This document shows positions 14,342 to 25,480 of a stretch of 64,000 nucleotides of DNA, piece by piece. Both the position numbers and the translations under genes were made by a program. The stretch lies in contig CAMPDV010000376.1 in assembly GCA_946699065.1 (NCBI GenBank), positions 248,001 to 312,000 of the forward strand. Reading direction: 5' to 3'. How positions within the stretch are numbered: position 1 is the stretch's first letter; the number at the start of each line of letters is the position of its first letter. The notes beneath the pieces were generated by a model. It ran no database searches, had not been told where the DNA came from, and saw nothing but the letters and a program-made list of their open reading frames with translations. This stretch comes from Loxodes magnus. Its lineage: Eukaryota > Ciliophora > Karyorelictea > Loxodida > Loxodidae.

Positions 14342-14348
14342 TATGTAT

Positions 14349-15809
14349 TCAACAGGGATTTTAAGTGATTGACCAATTTCTTCCTTACTCATTTTTTTCA
14401 TATTATGATTCTGTTAAATTTTTCTTTAAATTATTTTTTTATTCTATTCTTAAGATATTGCTATAAATATTTATTTGGGTTATTGGTTTCTCCATTTAAT
14501 CTCTTAACTCTTCTAGAGGAAAAAGGAATCTCTTTTTAAATCCAGTTCACATAAAGACTTTTCAGGTCAAATATAATTTATGCTTACTTTAGATTACATT
14601 TTGAAGTTCTATTTATTGTATATTTAAATATTTTCAACTTGTACATGCAGTTTAGCTTGTAACTACTTTCTCAAAATTCCAGCATCAATTTTATTTTTAT
14701 ATTTTACCTTTTTGTTCTGATTCTAAGTTGTTATCATCAATATACTTTTACCGTTTATTTAATTGAGTAATTACTTTAGTATAAAATTGAGATTGTTCAG
14801 ATTCTCCTTACTTGTGTTATAGAATTATCCTTAGCTTCTTTCAATTTATTTTTTAATTTAGCTATTTTTGAAATATTAAAACTCTGTTATTTCTCTAATT
14901 CCTAAAATATCCTTAAGATGAAATTAATCCTTATGTGTCTTAAAAATTTCTCCTTAATTCTTGGAATTTAATTATGATAAATTCTAGATTTTCTTAGTTA
15001 CTCATATTATCGATGTTTTTTAATAATTATACTTTATACGCTTCTTTAGTTAGCTAGCCTTCTTTAAATCTTAGAGTTTCAATAAAATCCTTATATGTTC
15101 AATTTTAATGAATTGTTTAGAAACTAAAGCCATCTTTGGCCCAATCAGGAATTTTGCCTCTTTTTATCTTTTTTAAGTAATTACGAAATTCGATTAGCTT
15201 CGCCAAATCTTTCACAATTTTATGAAAGGTAGATAGCTTAAAAATGATAAATCTTTCTTTCTCTGTCTCATACTTGATTTATTCCTTAGATTTTTTAAAT
15301 TTTTAATTAAACTTATTTATTATTCCTTAAGTATATATTAGCGCTTTATTATTATTGCTTAACAATTTTTTCTAGGTATTATAAATAATTGACATTTTAA
15401 GCTAGTTTAGATGAAAAAATAATAAGGAGCTAAAGCTTCTAGTTAATTAACTTAAATCTGAAATAAGAATTACTTGGTAGTATTTTAAGAGATATCTGAA
15501 TATTCTTTATTTACTTATATCAATTTATTTATTATTATTTTACTAGATTTGCTTATAAACTTGCAATTTAAGATTTACTAGTAGTAGCTTATCTAAAGAC
15601 TAATAATCCTTAGTTTGCTTATTTTTTAATTAGTTTATATTTAAATTAATTAATACAGCTTATTTATTTATTTGTTCTTCTTTTCCTTCTTCTTTATATA
15701 AAGAAGTTAGTGAGATTTGTTCTATATCTTATTTATGTTCTGCATGAATCTTATAATCTCTTTGATTAATTTAATAGCTTATAACTTAATTTTCGTTTTG
15801 CTGAAACAT
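14349..15809 (-). CDS. hypothetical protein, Lys/Gln-rich, probably coiled coil
   Basis: A 486-codon frame from ATG 15807-15809 to TGA 14349-14351, on the purine-rich strand; start and stop are in phase. It begins MFQQNENQVISYQINQRDYK. Several helical Lys/Glu/Gln stretches suggest coiled coil. An internal motif reads IPDWAKDGFSFQTIHQNWTY with its second Trp encoded by TGA. An internal ATG at 15393-15395 would give a shorter product, and an alternative downstream stop lies at 14277-14279. No family recognised. Confidence 0.45.
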
Positions 15810-16767
15810 CTACTCTACACCAAATATAAAAAGTAAGGCTACATATCACCAAGCTTATTTTCTTTCTTTTCTATGCAAAAACGATAAGCAAATCTCTTAG
15901 CTATTTCTAGTCTTTCATGGACAATAATAGAAGGCATCAATAAAGGCATTCAAAACAATATCTCAAAATCTAATTGTATCATATAAGAAACTAATTATCA
16001 GATAAACGACAATAGCAGATGTATTGATTAGGAGTATTTAGATATGGTTCATTAACGTGAATTAAAATGACTTTTAATGGAATTGAAGTGATAGATAGTC
16101 TTAAAAGAGTTGCTGTTAACTTAGTTGATAGTAATAAATAAAATAGTAGTATAATTAGTAGTTTATTATAGGTTTAGATAGTAAGTGTCTAATGCGAATA
16201 GATGGAGTAATTAGTTATAATAGACATTTTATTTAATCTTTTATATTCTTAGATATTATAATTTTAAAATATTATAAAATGCCTCAATATTGCAATTCAA
16301 ATTGCTTTATCTTCGGTTAAATTCTTGGAAGCTGTCATGGCTTTCAGTCTTAAAGCTAATTATATGGATTTCTAAAATCTCATGATGTTATAATCTGATT
16401 AGGCTAGCAAATTTAAACGGACGCGAATTTTAAGGATTAAAAGATACTCAAAAAGGTTGAGGGATAAACTTAAATTAGATTTATGCTAAAACCAAGTAAT
16501 AATTAGCTTATGGATAATAAAACTTTGCCAAGATCAATGAACGAGTATATTAAAGGAAAAATAGCAGAAAATGCCTTACGTTACTATATAGTTACTGAAA
16601 GTTACAGCTTGATTCAAAATTATCCTTATCTTGTAAACGCAGAAATACTAGATGTTAAAGAGTTTTAGATAAACTAAACAAATTATCTAAAAGAAAGCTT
16701 ATAGGCGACTTCTTATTAAGGAGCAGTGCGGATAAAATAAATCTAAAACTTTAAATTCTAGAAAAGT
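15810..16767 (+). other. coding-like region upstream of the second NACHT-WD40 gene
   Basis: The plus strand is purine-rich and more than one frame reads as protein. One starts at ATG 15873-15875. Another, in phase with the receptor, has ATGs at 16279, 16483 and 16510 and could be an N-terminal extension (MDNKTLPRSMNEYIKGKIAE). I cannot decide which is real. The region begins 63 bp from the divergent start at 15809. Confidence 0.3.
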
Positions 16768-19700
16768 ATGAAAATGAAGGGAGGAGGCTGTTGCAGTACG
16801 AAGTAAAAAGATTAAACCCCTCAATTAACTTAATTACTCCCATAAGGAAGCAATACAAATGTTACTTAATCATAATAACCAGTTTTATTAACTGAGGAGC
16901 AAAAGATTTATCAAGAAGGATTAAATCTCTTAAAAGAGGGTTTAAGCTAGTAAAAGATGGAATTAGTTCTACAAGGAATTTAAGCTATTCAAAAAAATAA
17001 ACTGGCCAAACTAGATGATCCTTTGGTGTTAATTAATCAATTTATAGAAATAGTCTCTCATTAATATACTGAAGGCTGGTCTTAGCTCTTGAAGGAGTAG
17101 CTTGTATAAAATCTTCCTGAGTTATTGGATATGTTGCTTTAGAAGAATGAGTAAAACTCTTCTAAAAGTAAGAAAAATAAGAATAATAATGATTTTTTCA
17201 TAAATGCAGAAACGAAAGGGAAACTCATGTAAAAAATTGAGTTTGCATTAAAGTTAGTAAATATAAAGTAAATAGGAGGTCCTGAGCTTGATTTTGACTT
17301 AAGATACAGTTAGATGATATTGGAAAATATTCCAGACAATAAAGATTCTAATTACTTTAATGTTTTCTGTAAGGCATTAAAAATCACTTAATGGGTAGTT
17401 GCTTTATCGTTGGGAGATGGAACAATAGATACTAAGTCAATCTCCATAATAAAGGATTTCATTGTTTGGGGAACTAAATAAATAAATTCGAAAATTCAAC
17501 TAAAAAAAATAGTTAGAATAAGATTCTTAGATGCTCTTACATATGACTTGGTAACGTAATAATCTTAAATAAAGTTTGGATATTTTAAAAGTCTCATTTT
17601 GAAAGAAGAACTGGACTTAAGATTTAGAGCATGTTATCTTCTGAAGCACATGATTAAAAATCCTAAAGCTTCTCCAGAATTAGTTAAGGAATCGTGCTAG
17701 CTGCTAGAGCAATTGTGTAAGGATAAAGATTGGTAGATTCGATACTTTACTTTGAAATCATTATTAGAACTAAGCATTGACAAAAACTAAGTAGCTAAAA
17801 CTTACAAGGAGAGAGTATTTAAGCAAAAGAATGAAAGCATAATTTAAAATGATAGGGAACAATAGATAGTAATAGAAATACTAAAGAATTAGGACCATGT
17901 TACTTAATTTACCTAAACTATAGAGGAGAATTGGTTGGCCTTAAAGGGCATAGACAGTAAAATATATTAGAATATGAAAAGTTATTTGTAAAATGAGATT
18001 TAAGAAAAGAAGGAGTATTACGTAAGTTTATTATGTGCTCCTAGTCCTAGTTCTAAGGAATAAAATAATCTTGAAAGCAAAATTTAGAACTTTTTAGACA
18101 ATAAAGATAAAATTGGATTATTACTTTTGGGAGATTCAGGTTCAGGAAAATCTTTGTTTATGAAAACTTTAGCATTTAAGTATCTGGAGTAGAAGCATGA
18201 CTGACTACCGATATACGTTTATCTTCCACCATTAAATAATATGAAGACAAATTAATAGAGACAGCTTTATAGAACTATGGAATTGAGGGAAATGAAAGTT
18301 CGAAGTTTAGGAAGATGGTGTTTCTATTTGATGCTTATGATGAATTAGGAAATTATATTAGCATAATGAGTAAAAATAAAATAAGCTATAAATACCCTTA
18401 GGCAAAGTATATAATTACTTGTAGAATCAATTATGCTTTAACAGCTGATAATTATAAAAATTTCTTTTCTCCTTATAGAAATGAAAGTGCTTAGGTAAAA
18501 CAATTGGAGGAGGTATATATAAAGCCTTTTGATCAAAGTTAGATAGAATAATATATAAGTTTAATCTTAAGAAAATAGAATCAAGGTGCTAGTTAAAGTG
18601 CAAATTAAGATCCAAGTTAAATTGTGAATGAGTAGTAAATAGAAATGATTGAAAAGGTAAAAGAGTAAATGAGTATCATCTAAAGTATTCCGGGTTTAAT
18701 GGAAATTCTAAATAATCCTTTTATGTTATATATATGTATGAGTGAGGAGGAAATAATAGAATATTTGAGGAGTGGAGTGGATAAAAAGGTGTAAAGGGCA
18801 AAGATATATGAAATCTTTATAAATAAATGAAATGATAAAACTGAATAAAAGTTAAAAGAATTAAATAAATAAAATGAGGAAATACAAACATTGTTAAAGT
18901 TATTTTAGGAAATTTAAATAAGTGCGGCATACTAGATGTTAAGAGGTTAGATAAAGTTAGAGAGTATGGATAAGGAAATCTAGTAATGAATTGATTAATT
19001 GACTGATAAATCCAACCACATAGGATGTTTGATATAGATAAAAGATGAAAATGGTTAAAAGAGGTTTGAGTTTATTCATGCTTCGATAAGGGATTACTAT
19101 GTGGCAAGGAATATAGTAAATTTATTCTTAAATTTGCAAAATAGCAAACATTCTATTGAGGCTCACGAAATAAGCAGGTATTCGATAGTGGACAATAAAG
19201 AGATCTAGTAGTTTATAAGGGAGATTGATAGTTCGGTTTAGGTTTAATAAAATTTATTGGAGATAGTGAAGTGGACAAAATCCAATAAATCTTTATAAAC
19301 GGCGGGTGCTAATTGTATAACAATATTGAATTGGATGGATTATCAGTTTATGTAGATGACAGACCTTCAAAATATATAGGTACCTGGGGCGGATTTAAGT
19401 GATTCGGTGTTTGATGGTTGTGATATGAGTGATGCTAATTTATCAAGGGTGAATTTTAGGGGAGCATGGTTGAGGAATTGTAAATTCAACAGTGCAAATA
19501 TGAGTTAGGTTAATTTTGGTTAAATGCCAACCATAGCTGGTCATTCTGATTGGGTTACTTCTCTGGTATTATCAAGTGACGACAAGTATTTAATATCGGG
19601 AAGTAAGGATAAAACAATAAGGATATGGGACATGTAAACATATGAGCTCATAAGAACATTAGAGGGTCATACTGAATGGGTTGAATCTCTGGCATTATCA

Positions 19701-21410
19701 AGTGATGATAAGTATTTAATATCTGGAAGTCGGGATGCAACAATAAAGATATGGGACATGTAAACATATGAGCTCATAAGAACATTAAAGGGTCATTAAT
19801 ATTCTGTTCTTTCTCTGGTATTATCAAGTGACGATAAGTATTTAATATCTGGAAATCATGATAAAACAATAAAAATATGGGACATGTAAACATATGAGCT
19901 TATAAGAACATTAGAGGGTCATGAAAATCCTGTTACTTCTCTGGTATTATCAAGTGACGACAAATATTTAATATCTGGAAGTCGGGATGCAACAATGAAG
20001 ATATGGAATATGCAAACTTACAAGCTCATAAGAACATTAGAGGGCGATTAATATCCTGTTACTTCTCTGGTATTATCAAGTGACGACAAGTATTTAATAT
20101 CTGGAAGTAGTGATAAAACAATAAATATATGGGATATGTAAACATATGAGCTTATAAAAACTTTAGAGGGTCATACTGATATTGTTACTTCTCTGGTATT
20201 ATCAAGTGACGAAAAGTATTTAATATCTGGAAGTAGTGATGCAACAATAAAGATATGGGACATATAAACATATGAGCTCATAAAAACTTTAGAGGGTCAT
20301 AAAATTTCTGTTAGATCTCTGGTATTATCAAGTGACAACAAGTATTTAATATCTGGAAGTAGTGATAAAACAATAAGGATATGGGACATGTAGGTAGATA
20401 ATTTAACTAAGCCTCTATAAAGACATACATATGCTGTTGCTTCTCTGGTATTATCAAGTGACGATAAGTATTTAATATCTGGAAGTTGGGATGCAACAAT
20501 AAATATATGGGACATGTAAACATATGAGCTTATAAGAAAATTAGAGGGTTATAAAAATCCTGTTACTTCTCTGGTATTATCAAGTGACGATAAGTATTTA
20601 ATATCGGGAAGTCGGTATGCAATAGAGATATGGGACATGTAAACATATGACCTCATAAGAACATTAGAGGATCATACTTATGATGTTCTTTCTCTGGCAT
20701 TATCAAGTGACGATAAGTATTTAATATCGGGAAGTCGGTATGCAACAATAAAGATATGGGACATGTAAACATATGAGCTCATAAGAACATTAGAGGATCA
20801 TACTTATGATGTTCTTTCTCTGGTATTATCAAGTGACGACAAGTATTTAATATCTGGAAGTTATGATAAAACAATAAAGATATGGGACATGTAAACATAT
20901 GAGCTTATAAGAACATTAGAGGATCATACTTATGATGTTCTTTCTCTGGTATTATCAAGTGACGACAAGTATTTAATATCTGGAAGTTATGATAAAACAA
21001 TAAAGATATGGGACATGTAAACATATGAGCTCATAAGAACATTAGAGGGTCATACTGAATCTGTTTATTCTCTGGTATTATCAAGTGACGACAAGTATTT
21101 AATATCTGGAAGTCGGGATGCAACAATAAAGATATGGGACATGTAAACATATGACCTCATAAGAACATTAGAGGGTGATTAATATTCTGTTCTTTCTCTG
21201 GTATTATCAAGTGACGATAAGTATTTAATATCTGGAAATCATGATACAACAATAAAGATATGGGAGGCAGCAAAGGATCATCGGGATCATCTGTTAAAGA
21301 GGATGATGGGAAGGAGTGGATTGGTGGTACATCAATGTGAATTTGAGGGAGTGGCAATGGAGTAGAGGAATGTGAGACTAATGGGAGACAAGTATCTTTC
21401 ATTGGGATGA
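16768..21410 (+). CDS. NACHT-WD40 STAND receptor-like NTPase, one frameshift
   Basis: Same architecture as the gene at 453-4982: MKMKGGGCC start, helical region, Walker A GDSGSGKS (18130-18153), Walker [11 protein letters not shown] (near 18321-18350), a region ending [16 protein letters not shown], a pentapeptide-like stretch (19380-19520) and 14 WD40 repeats. It ends at TGA 21408-21410, aligned with the stop of the paralogue (YLSLG-stop versus YVSLN-stop). A 1-bp deletion near 18226-18230 (CCACC against CCAACC in the paralogue) shifts frame between Walker A and B. So this copy is either a young pseudogene, a recoding site or a sequencing error. In-frame TGA at 18202, 18828 and 18987. Trp in the WD repeats is always TGG, unlike the paralogue. 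Confidence 0.82.
19540..21270 (+). repeat. 14 near-identical WD40 repeats (two 7-blade propellers?)
   Basis: The unit is about 126 bp and encodes [15 protein letters not shown][27 protein letters not shown]. The core is nearly invariant at nucleotide level. Variation concentrates after GH (TDW, TEW, QYS, ENP, QYP, TDI, KIS, TYD, TES) and after SGS (KDK, RDA, SDK, SDA, WDA, RYA, YDK). Units 10-12 share the same DHTYDVLSL stretch, showing recent tandem duplication. Fourteen units would make two seven-bladed propellers. Confidence 0.9.
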
Positions 21411-21742
21411 GACTTGAATACATTTAAAAAAAAATTAATAATTGAATTAAGATAAGTAAAGTAAACTATAAATATATTAATATATGTTTTTCTGATTTAA
21501 AGTATTTCACAAGACAAGTGGGATGTATTGTGTTAGATAAATATAAGTAATTGGAAAAATAAAGTGAGCAATGTTAAAGGAGTTGGATATAAAGAAATTC
21601 AATAAAAATTTAGAAAAGGAGATTGCAAAGGAATAAGTTAAGAGCGAAGAATATAAGTATTTTAGGTTAGTTAAAAGGAATTAATAAGTGTAGTATTTGA
21701 ATTCAAAAAGAGAGATAATAAAATTAGAGAAATAAATAAAAA

Positions 21743-22623
21743 ATGGAAGAATTCAAAAGAGGTTTCTACATCACCTTCAAAAAGTTGGAGAGGAAACCTG
21801 AATCCAATCTTGGATAGTCTTCTTACTCTTAACCCTAATCTTTTTCTTAATTCTAAAAACCTGAAGAGGAACAGAAACAAGCTCAGAAGACAACACATGA
21901 GATAACTCCAACCTAAGAAGAGAAGCCCAGAAAGCAGATGAAGTCTGCTCTGCACCAGGAGGTCTCAAAGTACAATCCTTCTGGCCAGATGAGCATGAAA
22001 CAGTTCATCAAAGTGGTACTAAACCTCCAGAAAGAGGTTAGGAAACTGAGAAAGGACAATGAGAAACTGATGGAAAAACTCAACCTGTGGAAGGAATAGA
22101 ATCCAAACTTATGTCCTAAGAAAGAGAACTAAGCGCTTTCTGAAACATATCTTAAGACCAGTGTAGCTAATCCTAAAATTAGCTTCAGAAACAATCTGAT
22201 ATGAGTATTAGACTGGAAATACTAGAAAAGAAATTAAATGAACAAAGGAGAGATCTAATGATGATTGAAGAGACCAATAGGAAGACTAAGGTTAAACTCC
22301 AAAAAATAGTGAAGAAATGTTACTACTGCAATTCAACAAAACACTTATGAAGACACTGCAAGGAATTCCAAAATTTCAAGACGTAGTACTGGAATAAATA
22401 AAAAACCATACAAGCACAGTAGAGGAAGAAAAAACAAATGTAGTAGAGATAAATAAGAGAAAGATATACTTAAATGAATAAGGATACATTTACAAGAGAA
22501 AATTTAATTAGAAATAAGGCTAGATCCGGAAATGACAAGAGTAATGGGAGGAGAGAGGAGTAGAGACATCTAAAACTTTATTTTTAACACTGGAGCAATC
22601 TGGTGTCCAGCATGAAGAGGTGA
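21743..22623 (+). CDS. CCHC zinc-knuckle protein, gag/ORF1-like
   Basis: From ATG 21743 the product has a Gln/Ser/Glu-rich N terminus, a coiled coil near residues 100-125 (VLNLQKEVRKLRKDNEKLME), a second helical Lys/Glu segment, then a CX2CX4HX4C knuckle (CYYCNSTKHL-W-RHC, 22318-22359). Its Trp is TGA 22348-22350. A basic Gln/Arg tail runs to TGA 22621-22623. The two halves are in different frames but join in phase if 22163-22182 is a 20-nt intron (GTAGC...ATTAG); a 26-nt version ending CTTCAG also fits. G+C is above neighbours. Coiled coil plus a single knuckle is the layout of retroelement Gag or LINE ORF1 proteins. The intron would argue for a host gene. No reverse transcriptase follows. 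Confidence 0.55.
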
Positions 22624-23100
22624 AAATCCTCGAAAATTGCTAAACTTAATTTATCCTATTATTATAAAATTAGAGAAAGTGTAAGCACGAAAGTATGAGT
22701 AAGTAGGGTTGTTAGTGAATAAGTATATAAATTTTAGAATGTGAGAATGGAATGAATATAAAGTGTATGAGTGTAGTGAATATTTTTTTTTGTATTGAAA
22801 GATTTAGTGTTAAGGTGGAGAGAGAAAAGGTTTAAGAGGAGTTGGTGAGAGAAGAAGAGATTTAATGAGGATATTTTAAATAATAGGGTATGCTGGTTAT
22901 GATGGGTATGTTTAGGTATGTGGATATGTGTGTGCTTGCAAGGTTTTTTGAATTTGGTATGTAATTGTGTATAAAAAAGATGTGAAAATAAAAAATTTGA
23001 TTTTTGCTCAGTGTTTTGCACTATAGGAGTTTTTTGGTATGGAATAAAATATTTTGGGACGGACTAAAATATTTTGAGACAAAATAAAATTTTAAAAGTT
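22624..23100 (+). other. G-rich, C-poor stretch without a clear gene
   Basis: From about 22640 to 22980 the plus strand has many G and very few C. One frame reads as a Gly/Tyr/Val/Cys-rich protein but has no recognisable motif. At 23030-23090 the phrase AAAATATTTTGGGAC recurs with slight change (AAAATATTTTGAGAC). It could be coding, 3' noncoding of the preceding gene, or an old element. Confidence 0.35.
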
Positions 23101-23584
23101 TGTTTAACACTTTAAGATAAAAAATCGAATTTTTAAATTTATTTTAGTTCCAAATAATATATTAAATCATTATTTTGAAAATTCTAGAATGTTATTCAGA
23201 TTGCCAGAAGGCAGTTCGCTTTGTAGTTTTGTGTTGGAATTAAGGATACTTATGTTATCTCCATCTTAAAGAACTTCTTTATAAGGAGTCATGGATATAT
23301 AAATGAAAAAATCCATAAGAAGACAATTTTAATATTAAATACCTTAGATATTCTTGCTTATGATCTATCAAGGTAATATATCGAAGATGGATTCTTATAA
23401 TTCTAAAATATTGTGTCATTTAGAAATTAAGACTTGATATAAACTTGAATTTTAACATATCTAGAGCTTGCTTTTTAATTTACTTAAACAATAGAATAGA
23501 AATGGCTTGCTTTAAAATGTAAAAAAAGTATCAATAAAATATGATAAAAAATAAAAAAGATAAGATGCAAAGAATTAAGATTAT

Positions 23585-24262
23585 TTCTTAAGTTTTTAAT
23601 GTGCTTCAAATCCAAGCTTAAAGCATAGAATGATCTGCAGTTGAAGTTTTTGAATTTTTAGATAATGATAGTTAAACAGGATTATTACTTTTGAGATTCT
23701 GGTTCTGGAATAATCTATTTTTTAGAAATTCAGCCTTAAAGAATCTAGAGTAGAAGCATGAATATTTATATATATTAGTAATTCTTCCAACTGTTAAATT
23801 ATTTGAAAATAAATTAATATAATTTGCTTCTTAAAACAGTACAATTTAAGAGTAAGAAAATTTTAAGTTAGATAATATGGTTTTATTTGAATGGTATGAT
23901 GAATTGGGATAATATAAGGCAATAAACAGTGCTATCAAAATAAGCTTCCATAGACTATATAATATATCAGTGTCTGTTAGAAGACTTGAAGAAGAAAATT
24001 AAAACTAAAAGAGTAATTCAATAAAAATAAAATGATATAGGATGTTTGATATAGATAAAAGAGTAAAGTTACAAAAAGAGAATTTAATTTACACACACTT
24101 CGATAAGAGATTACTGTGAAGTCTAAAATATCATTTATTTAGAATTATCCTTAGAAGAAAAAAATCTATTGAGATTCATGATATAAATAGGTTTTTTGCT
24201 AGTGGATAATCTAAAGATATTATAATTTGTGAGCGAGCCTAATAGTTAAAATTTAGGAGATA
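23585..24262 (+). pseudogene. decayed third NACHT receptor fragment
   Basis: It aligns in order with the NACHT region of the two receptor genes: the segment before Walker A, a broken P-loop (GDSGSG with the Lys codon destroyed, near 23690-23715), the Walker B region with frameshifts, then a jump to the part matching GCLIQIK...RDYY and VDN...QFV. Several frame changes and an internal deletion of several hundred bases make it nonfunctional. There are no WD repeats. It sits about 2 kb downstream of the 16768-21410 gene on the same strand, so it is likely a tandem duplicate. Confidence 0.75.
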
Positions 24263-24489
24263 AAAGATATAAATAGGAAGCGTATTAATAGTTTGTATTA
24301 AGTTATAGTTAACTTTTAATAAATTTATATTTTATATTAGAAATATATAATTACTCTATACTATTTTAGAATAATCTCTTAACTTCATCTTTTATCCTTA
24401 TTCTTTAGAATTTAAATAAATTCTAGATTTATTTGATAAAGTACTTCTCTACTAATTTTTTTATCAATTTACGAATTAAATAAATTAAT

Positions 24490-24905
24490 AAAAATGATTA
24501 TAGAGCGTGTAGCACTTCATTGGCGCGTAGCTCTTTCAATATTAATATTTAATATTAAGAAAAATATTCTCATGTTTCTTGTTAAATTCTAGTGATCCCA
24601 TAAGTCATGTCAACTTCTCCAAATGGGGAATCTTCTTATTAAAAATTATTCTTAAATCTTGAGTCAAACGCTTCATTCTTCTTGAATAAGGTCCAAATAA
24701 GAGAAAGTTATTAAGTCGGTAATTAGAAGGCCTGTCAGTCAAACTTTCATACTGCTAGAGAGAACCCTCGGAATAAGTTAGGCATGTCTCAACAGAGTTT
24801 ATCCACCCTTCCCCGTGGTGGAATCTAGTGCGAGATTACCCACAATGCAGTATACACTGCCCAGATTACCTACTAGTTTTTCTGACGCGGCCGACATTCA
24901 TTTTA
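24490..24905 (-). mobile_element. SINE-like element, family 2
   Basis: On the minus strand, a GC-richer structured body (about 24720-24900, starting near GTCGGCCGCGTCAG) leads to a 3' stem-loop at 24502-24536 followed by an AT-rich tail. The stem-loop (GAGCTACGCGCC...GCTACACGCTC) is the one shared with SINE family 1 and the LINE. The body differs from family 1. A tRNA-like promoter is possible but I could not fit convincing A and B boxes. Confidence 0.55.
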
Positions 24906-24960
24906 TATTATATAATTAATAAAATGGAAAATCAAAATCAAAACTAAAACTAAATGAAAT

Positions 24961-25480
24961 TTCTAAATAAATAAATAAATAAATTTGATTATAGAGCGCG
25001 TAGCACTCTCATTGGTGCGCAGCTCTTTAAAAAAAAAATGTTTCATACTGACAAGAATGTTTGTTACTGATAAAATTATCAGATACTGATAAACCTTGTT
25101 CAATACTGGTATAATTATTCAGTACTGATAAAAATGTTCAATACTGATATAATTTTAGAATACTCGTAATCTTTAATACTTGCTGGAGGTCCAAGGACAT
25201 GGCAGGATTGTGTCTCATTGCATCACCAAAGCAGAGAACGACATAAAGTCGATTATGGGTACTTAAATTCCCCACCTCTGATGAAGCTCGCAATATTATT
25301 TCTTTTTAGTTCCAGAATTAAATTAAATTTAAATTGAGCCAGTGCCGAAGGTCTAAGAATCTTATATCTCGAGGTCAAACCAAAGCAGAGGAAGACATAA
25401 AGTCGAATATGGGTACTTAACTTCCCCAACCTCTGATGAAGATGACCTTGTTGTTCACTTTCGAACAACTATGGCGGTTT
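24961..25480 (-). mobile_element. SINE-like element, family 1, copy A (dimeric head)
   Basis: Minus-strand order: head beginning AAACCGCCATAGTTGTTCGA, two imperfect copies of a 60-65 bp unit (25380-25444 and 25226-25288, each CATCAGAGG...CCTCTGCTTTGG), an AT-rich middle with repeated CAGTA(C/T)TGA words, then the stem-loop 24993-25027 and (TTTA)n. It is over 90% identical to copy B by eye. It has no coding capacity. The stem-loop is shared with the LINE at 36882-38575, whose enzyme probably mobilises it. Confidence 0.75.

Noticed and set aside
22588-22620. FNTGAIW as a retroviral-type aspartic protease active site
   Set aside because: It lies in a different frame from the zinc knuckle, has Asn where the catalytic Asp is required, and has no flap or second-half motif.
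23030-23100. Tc1/mariner terminal inverted repeat (AAAATATTTTGGGAC words)
   Set aside because: The words repeat in tandem, not inverted; no partner end and no transposase with DDE spacing was seen.
25380-25480. Hammerhead ribozyme in the SINE head (CTGATGA followed by a hairpin and CGAAC)
   Set aside because: The required GAAA after stem II and a consistent stem I/III cannot be formed; CTGATGA alone is not enough.
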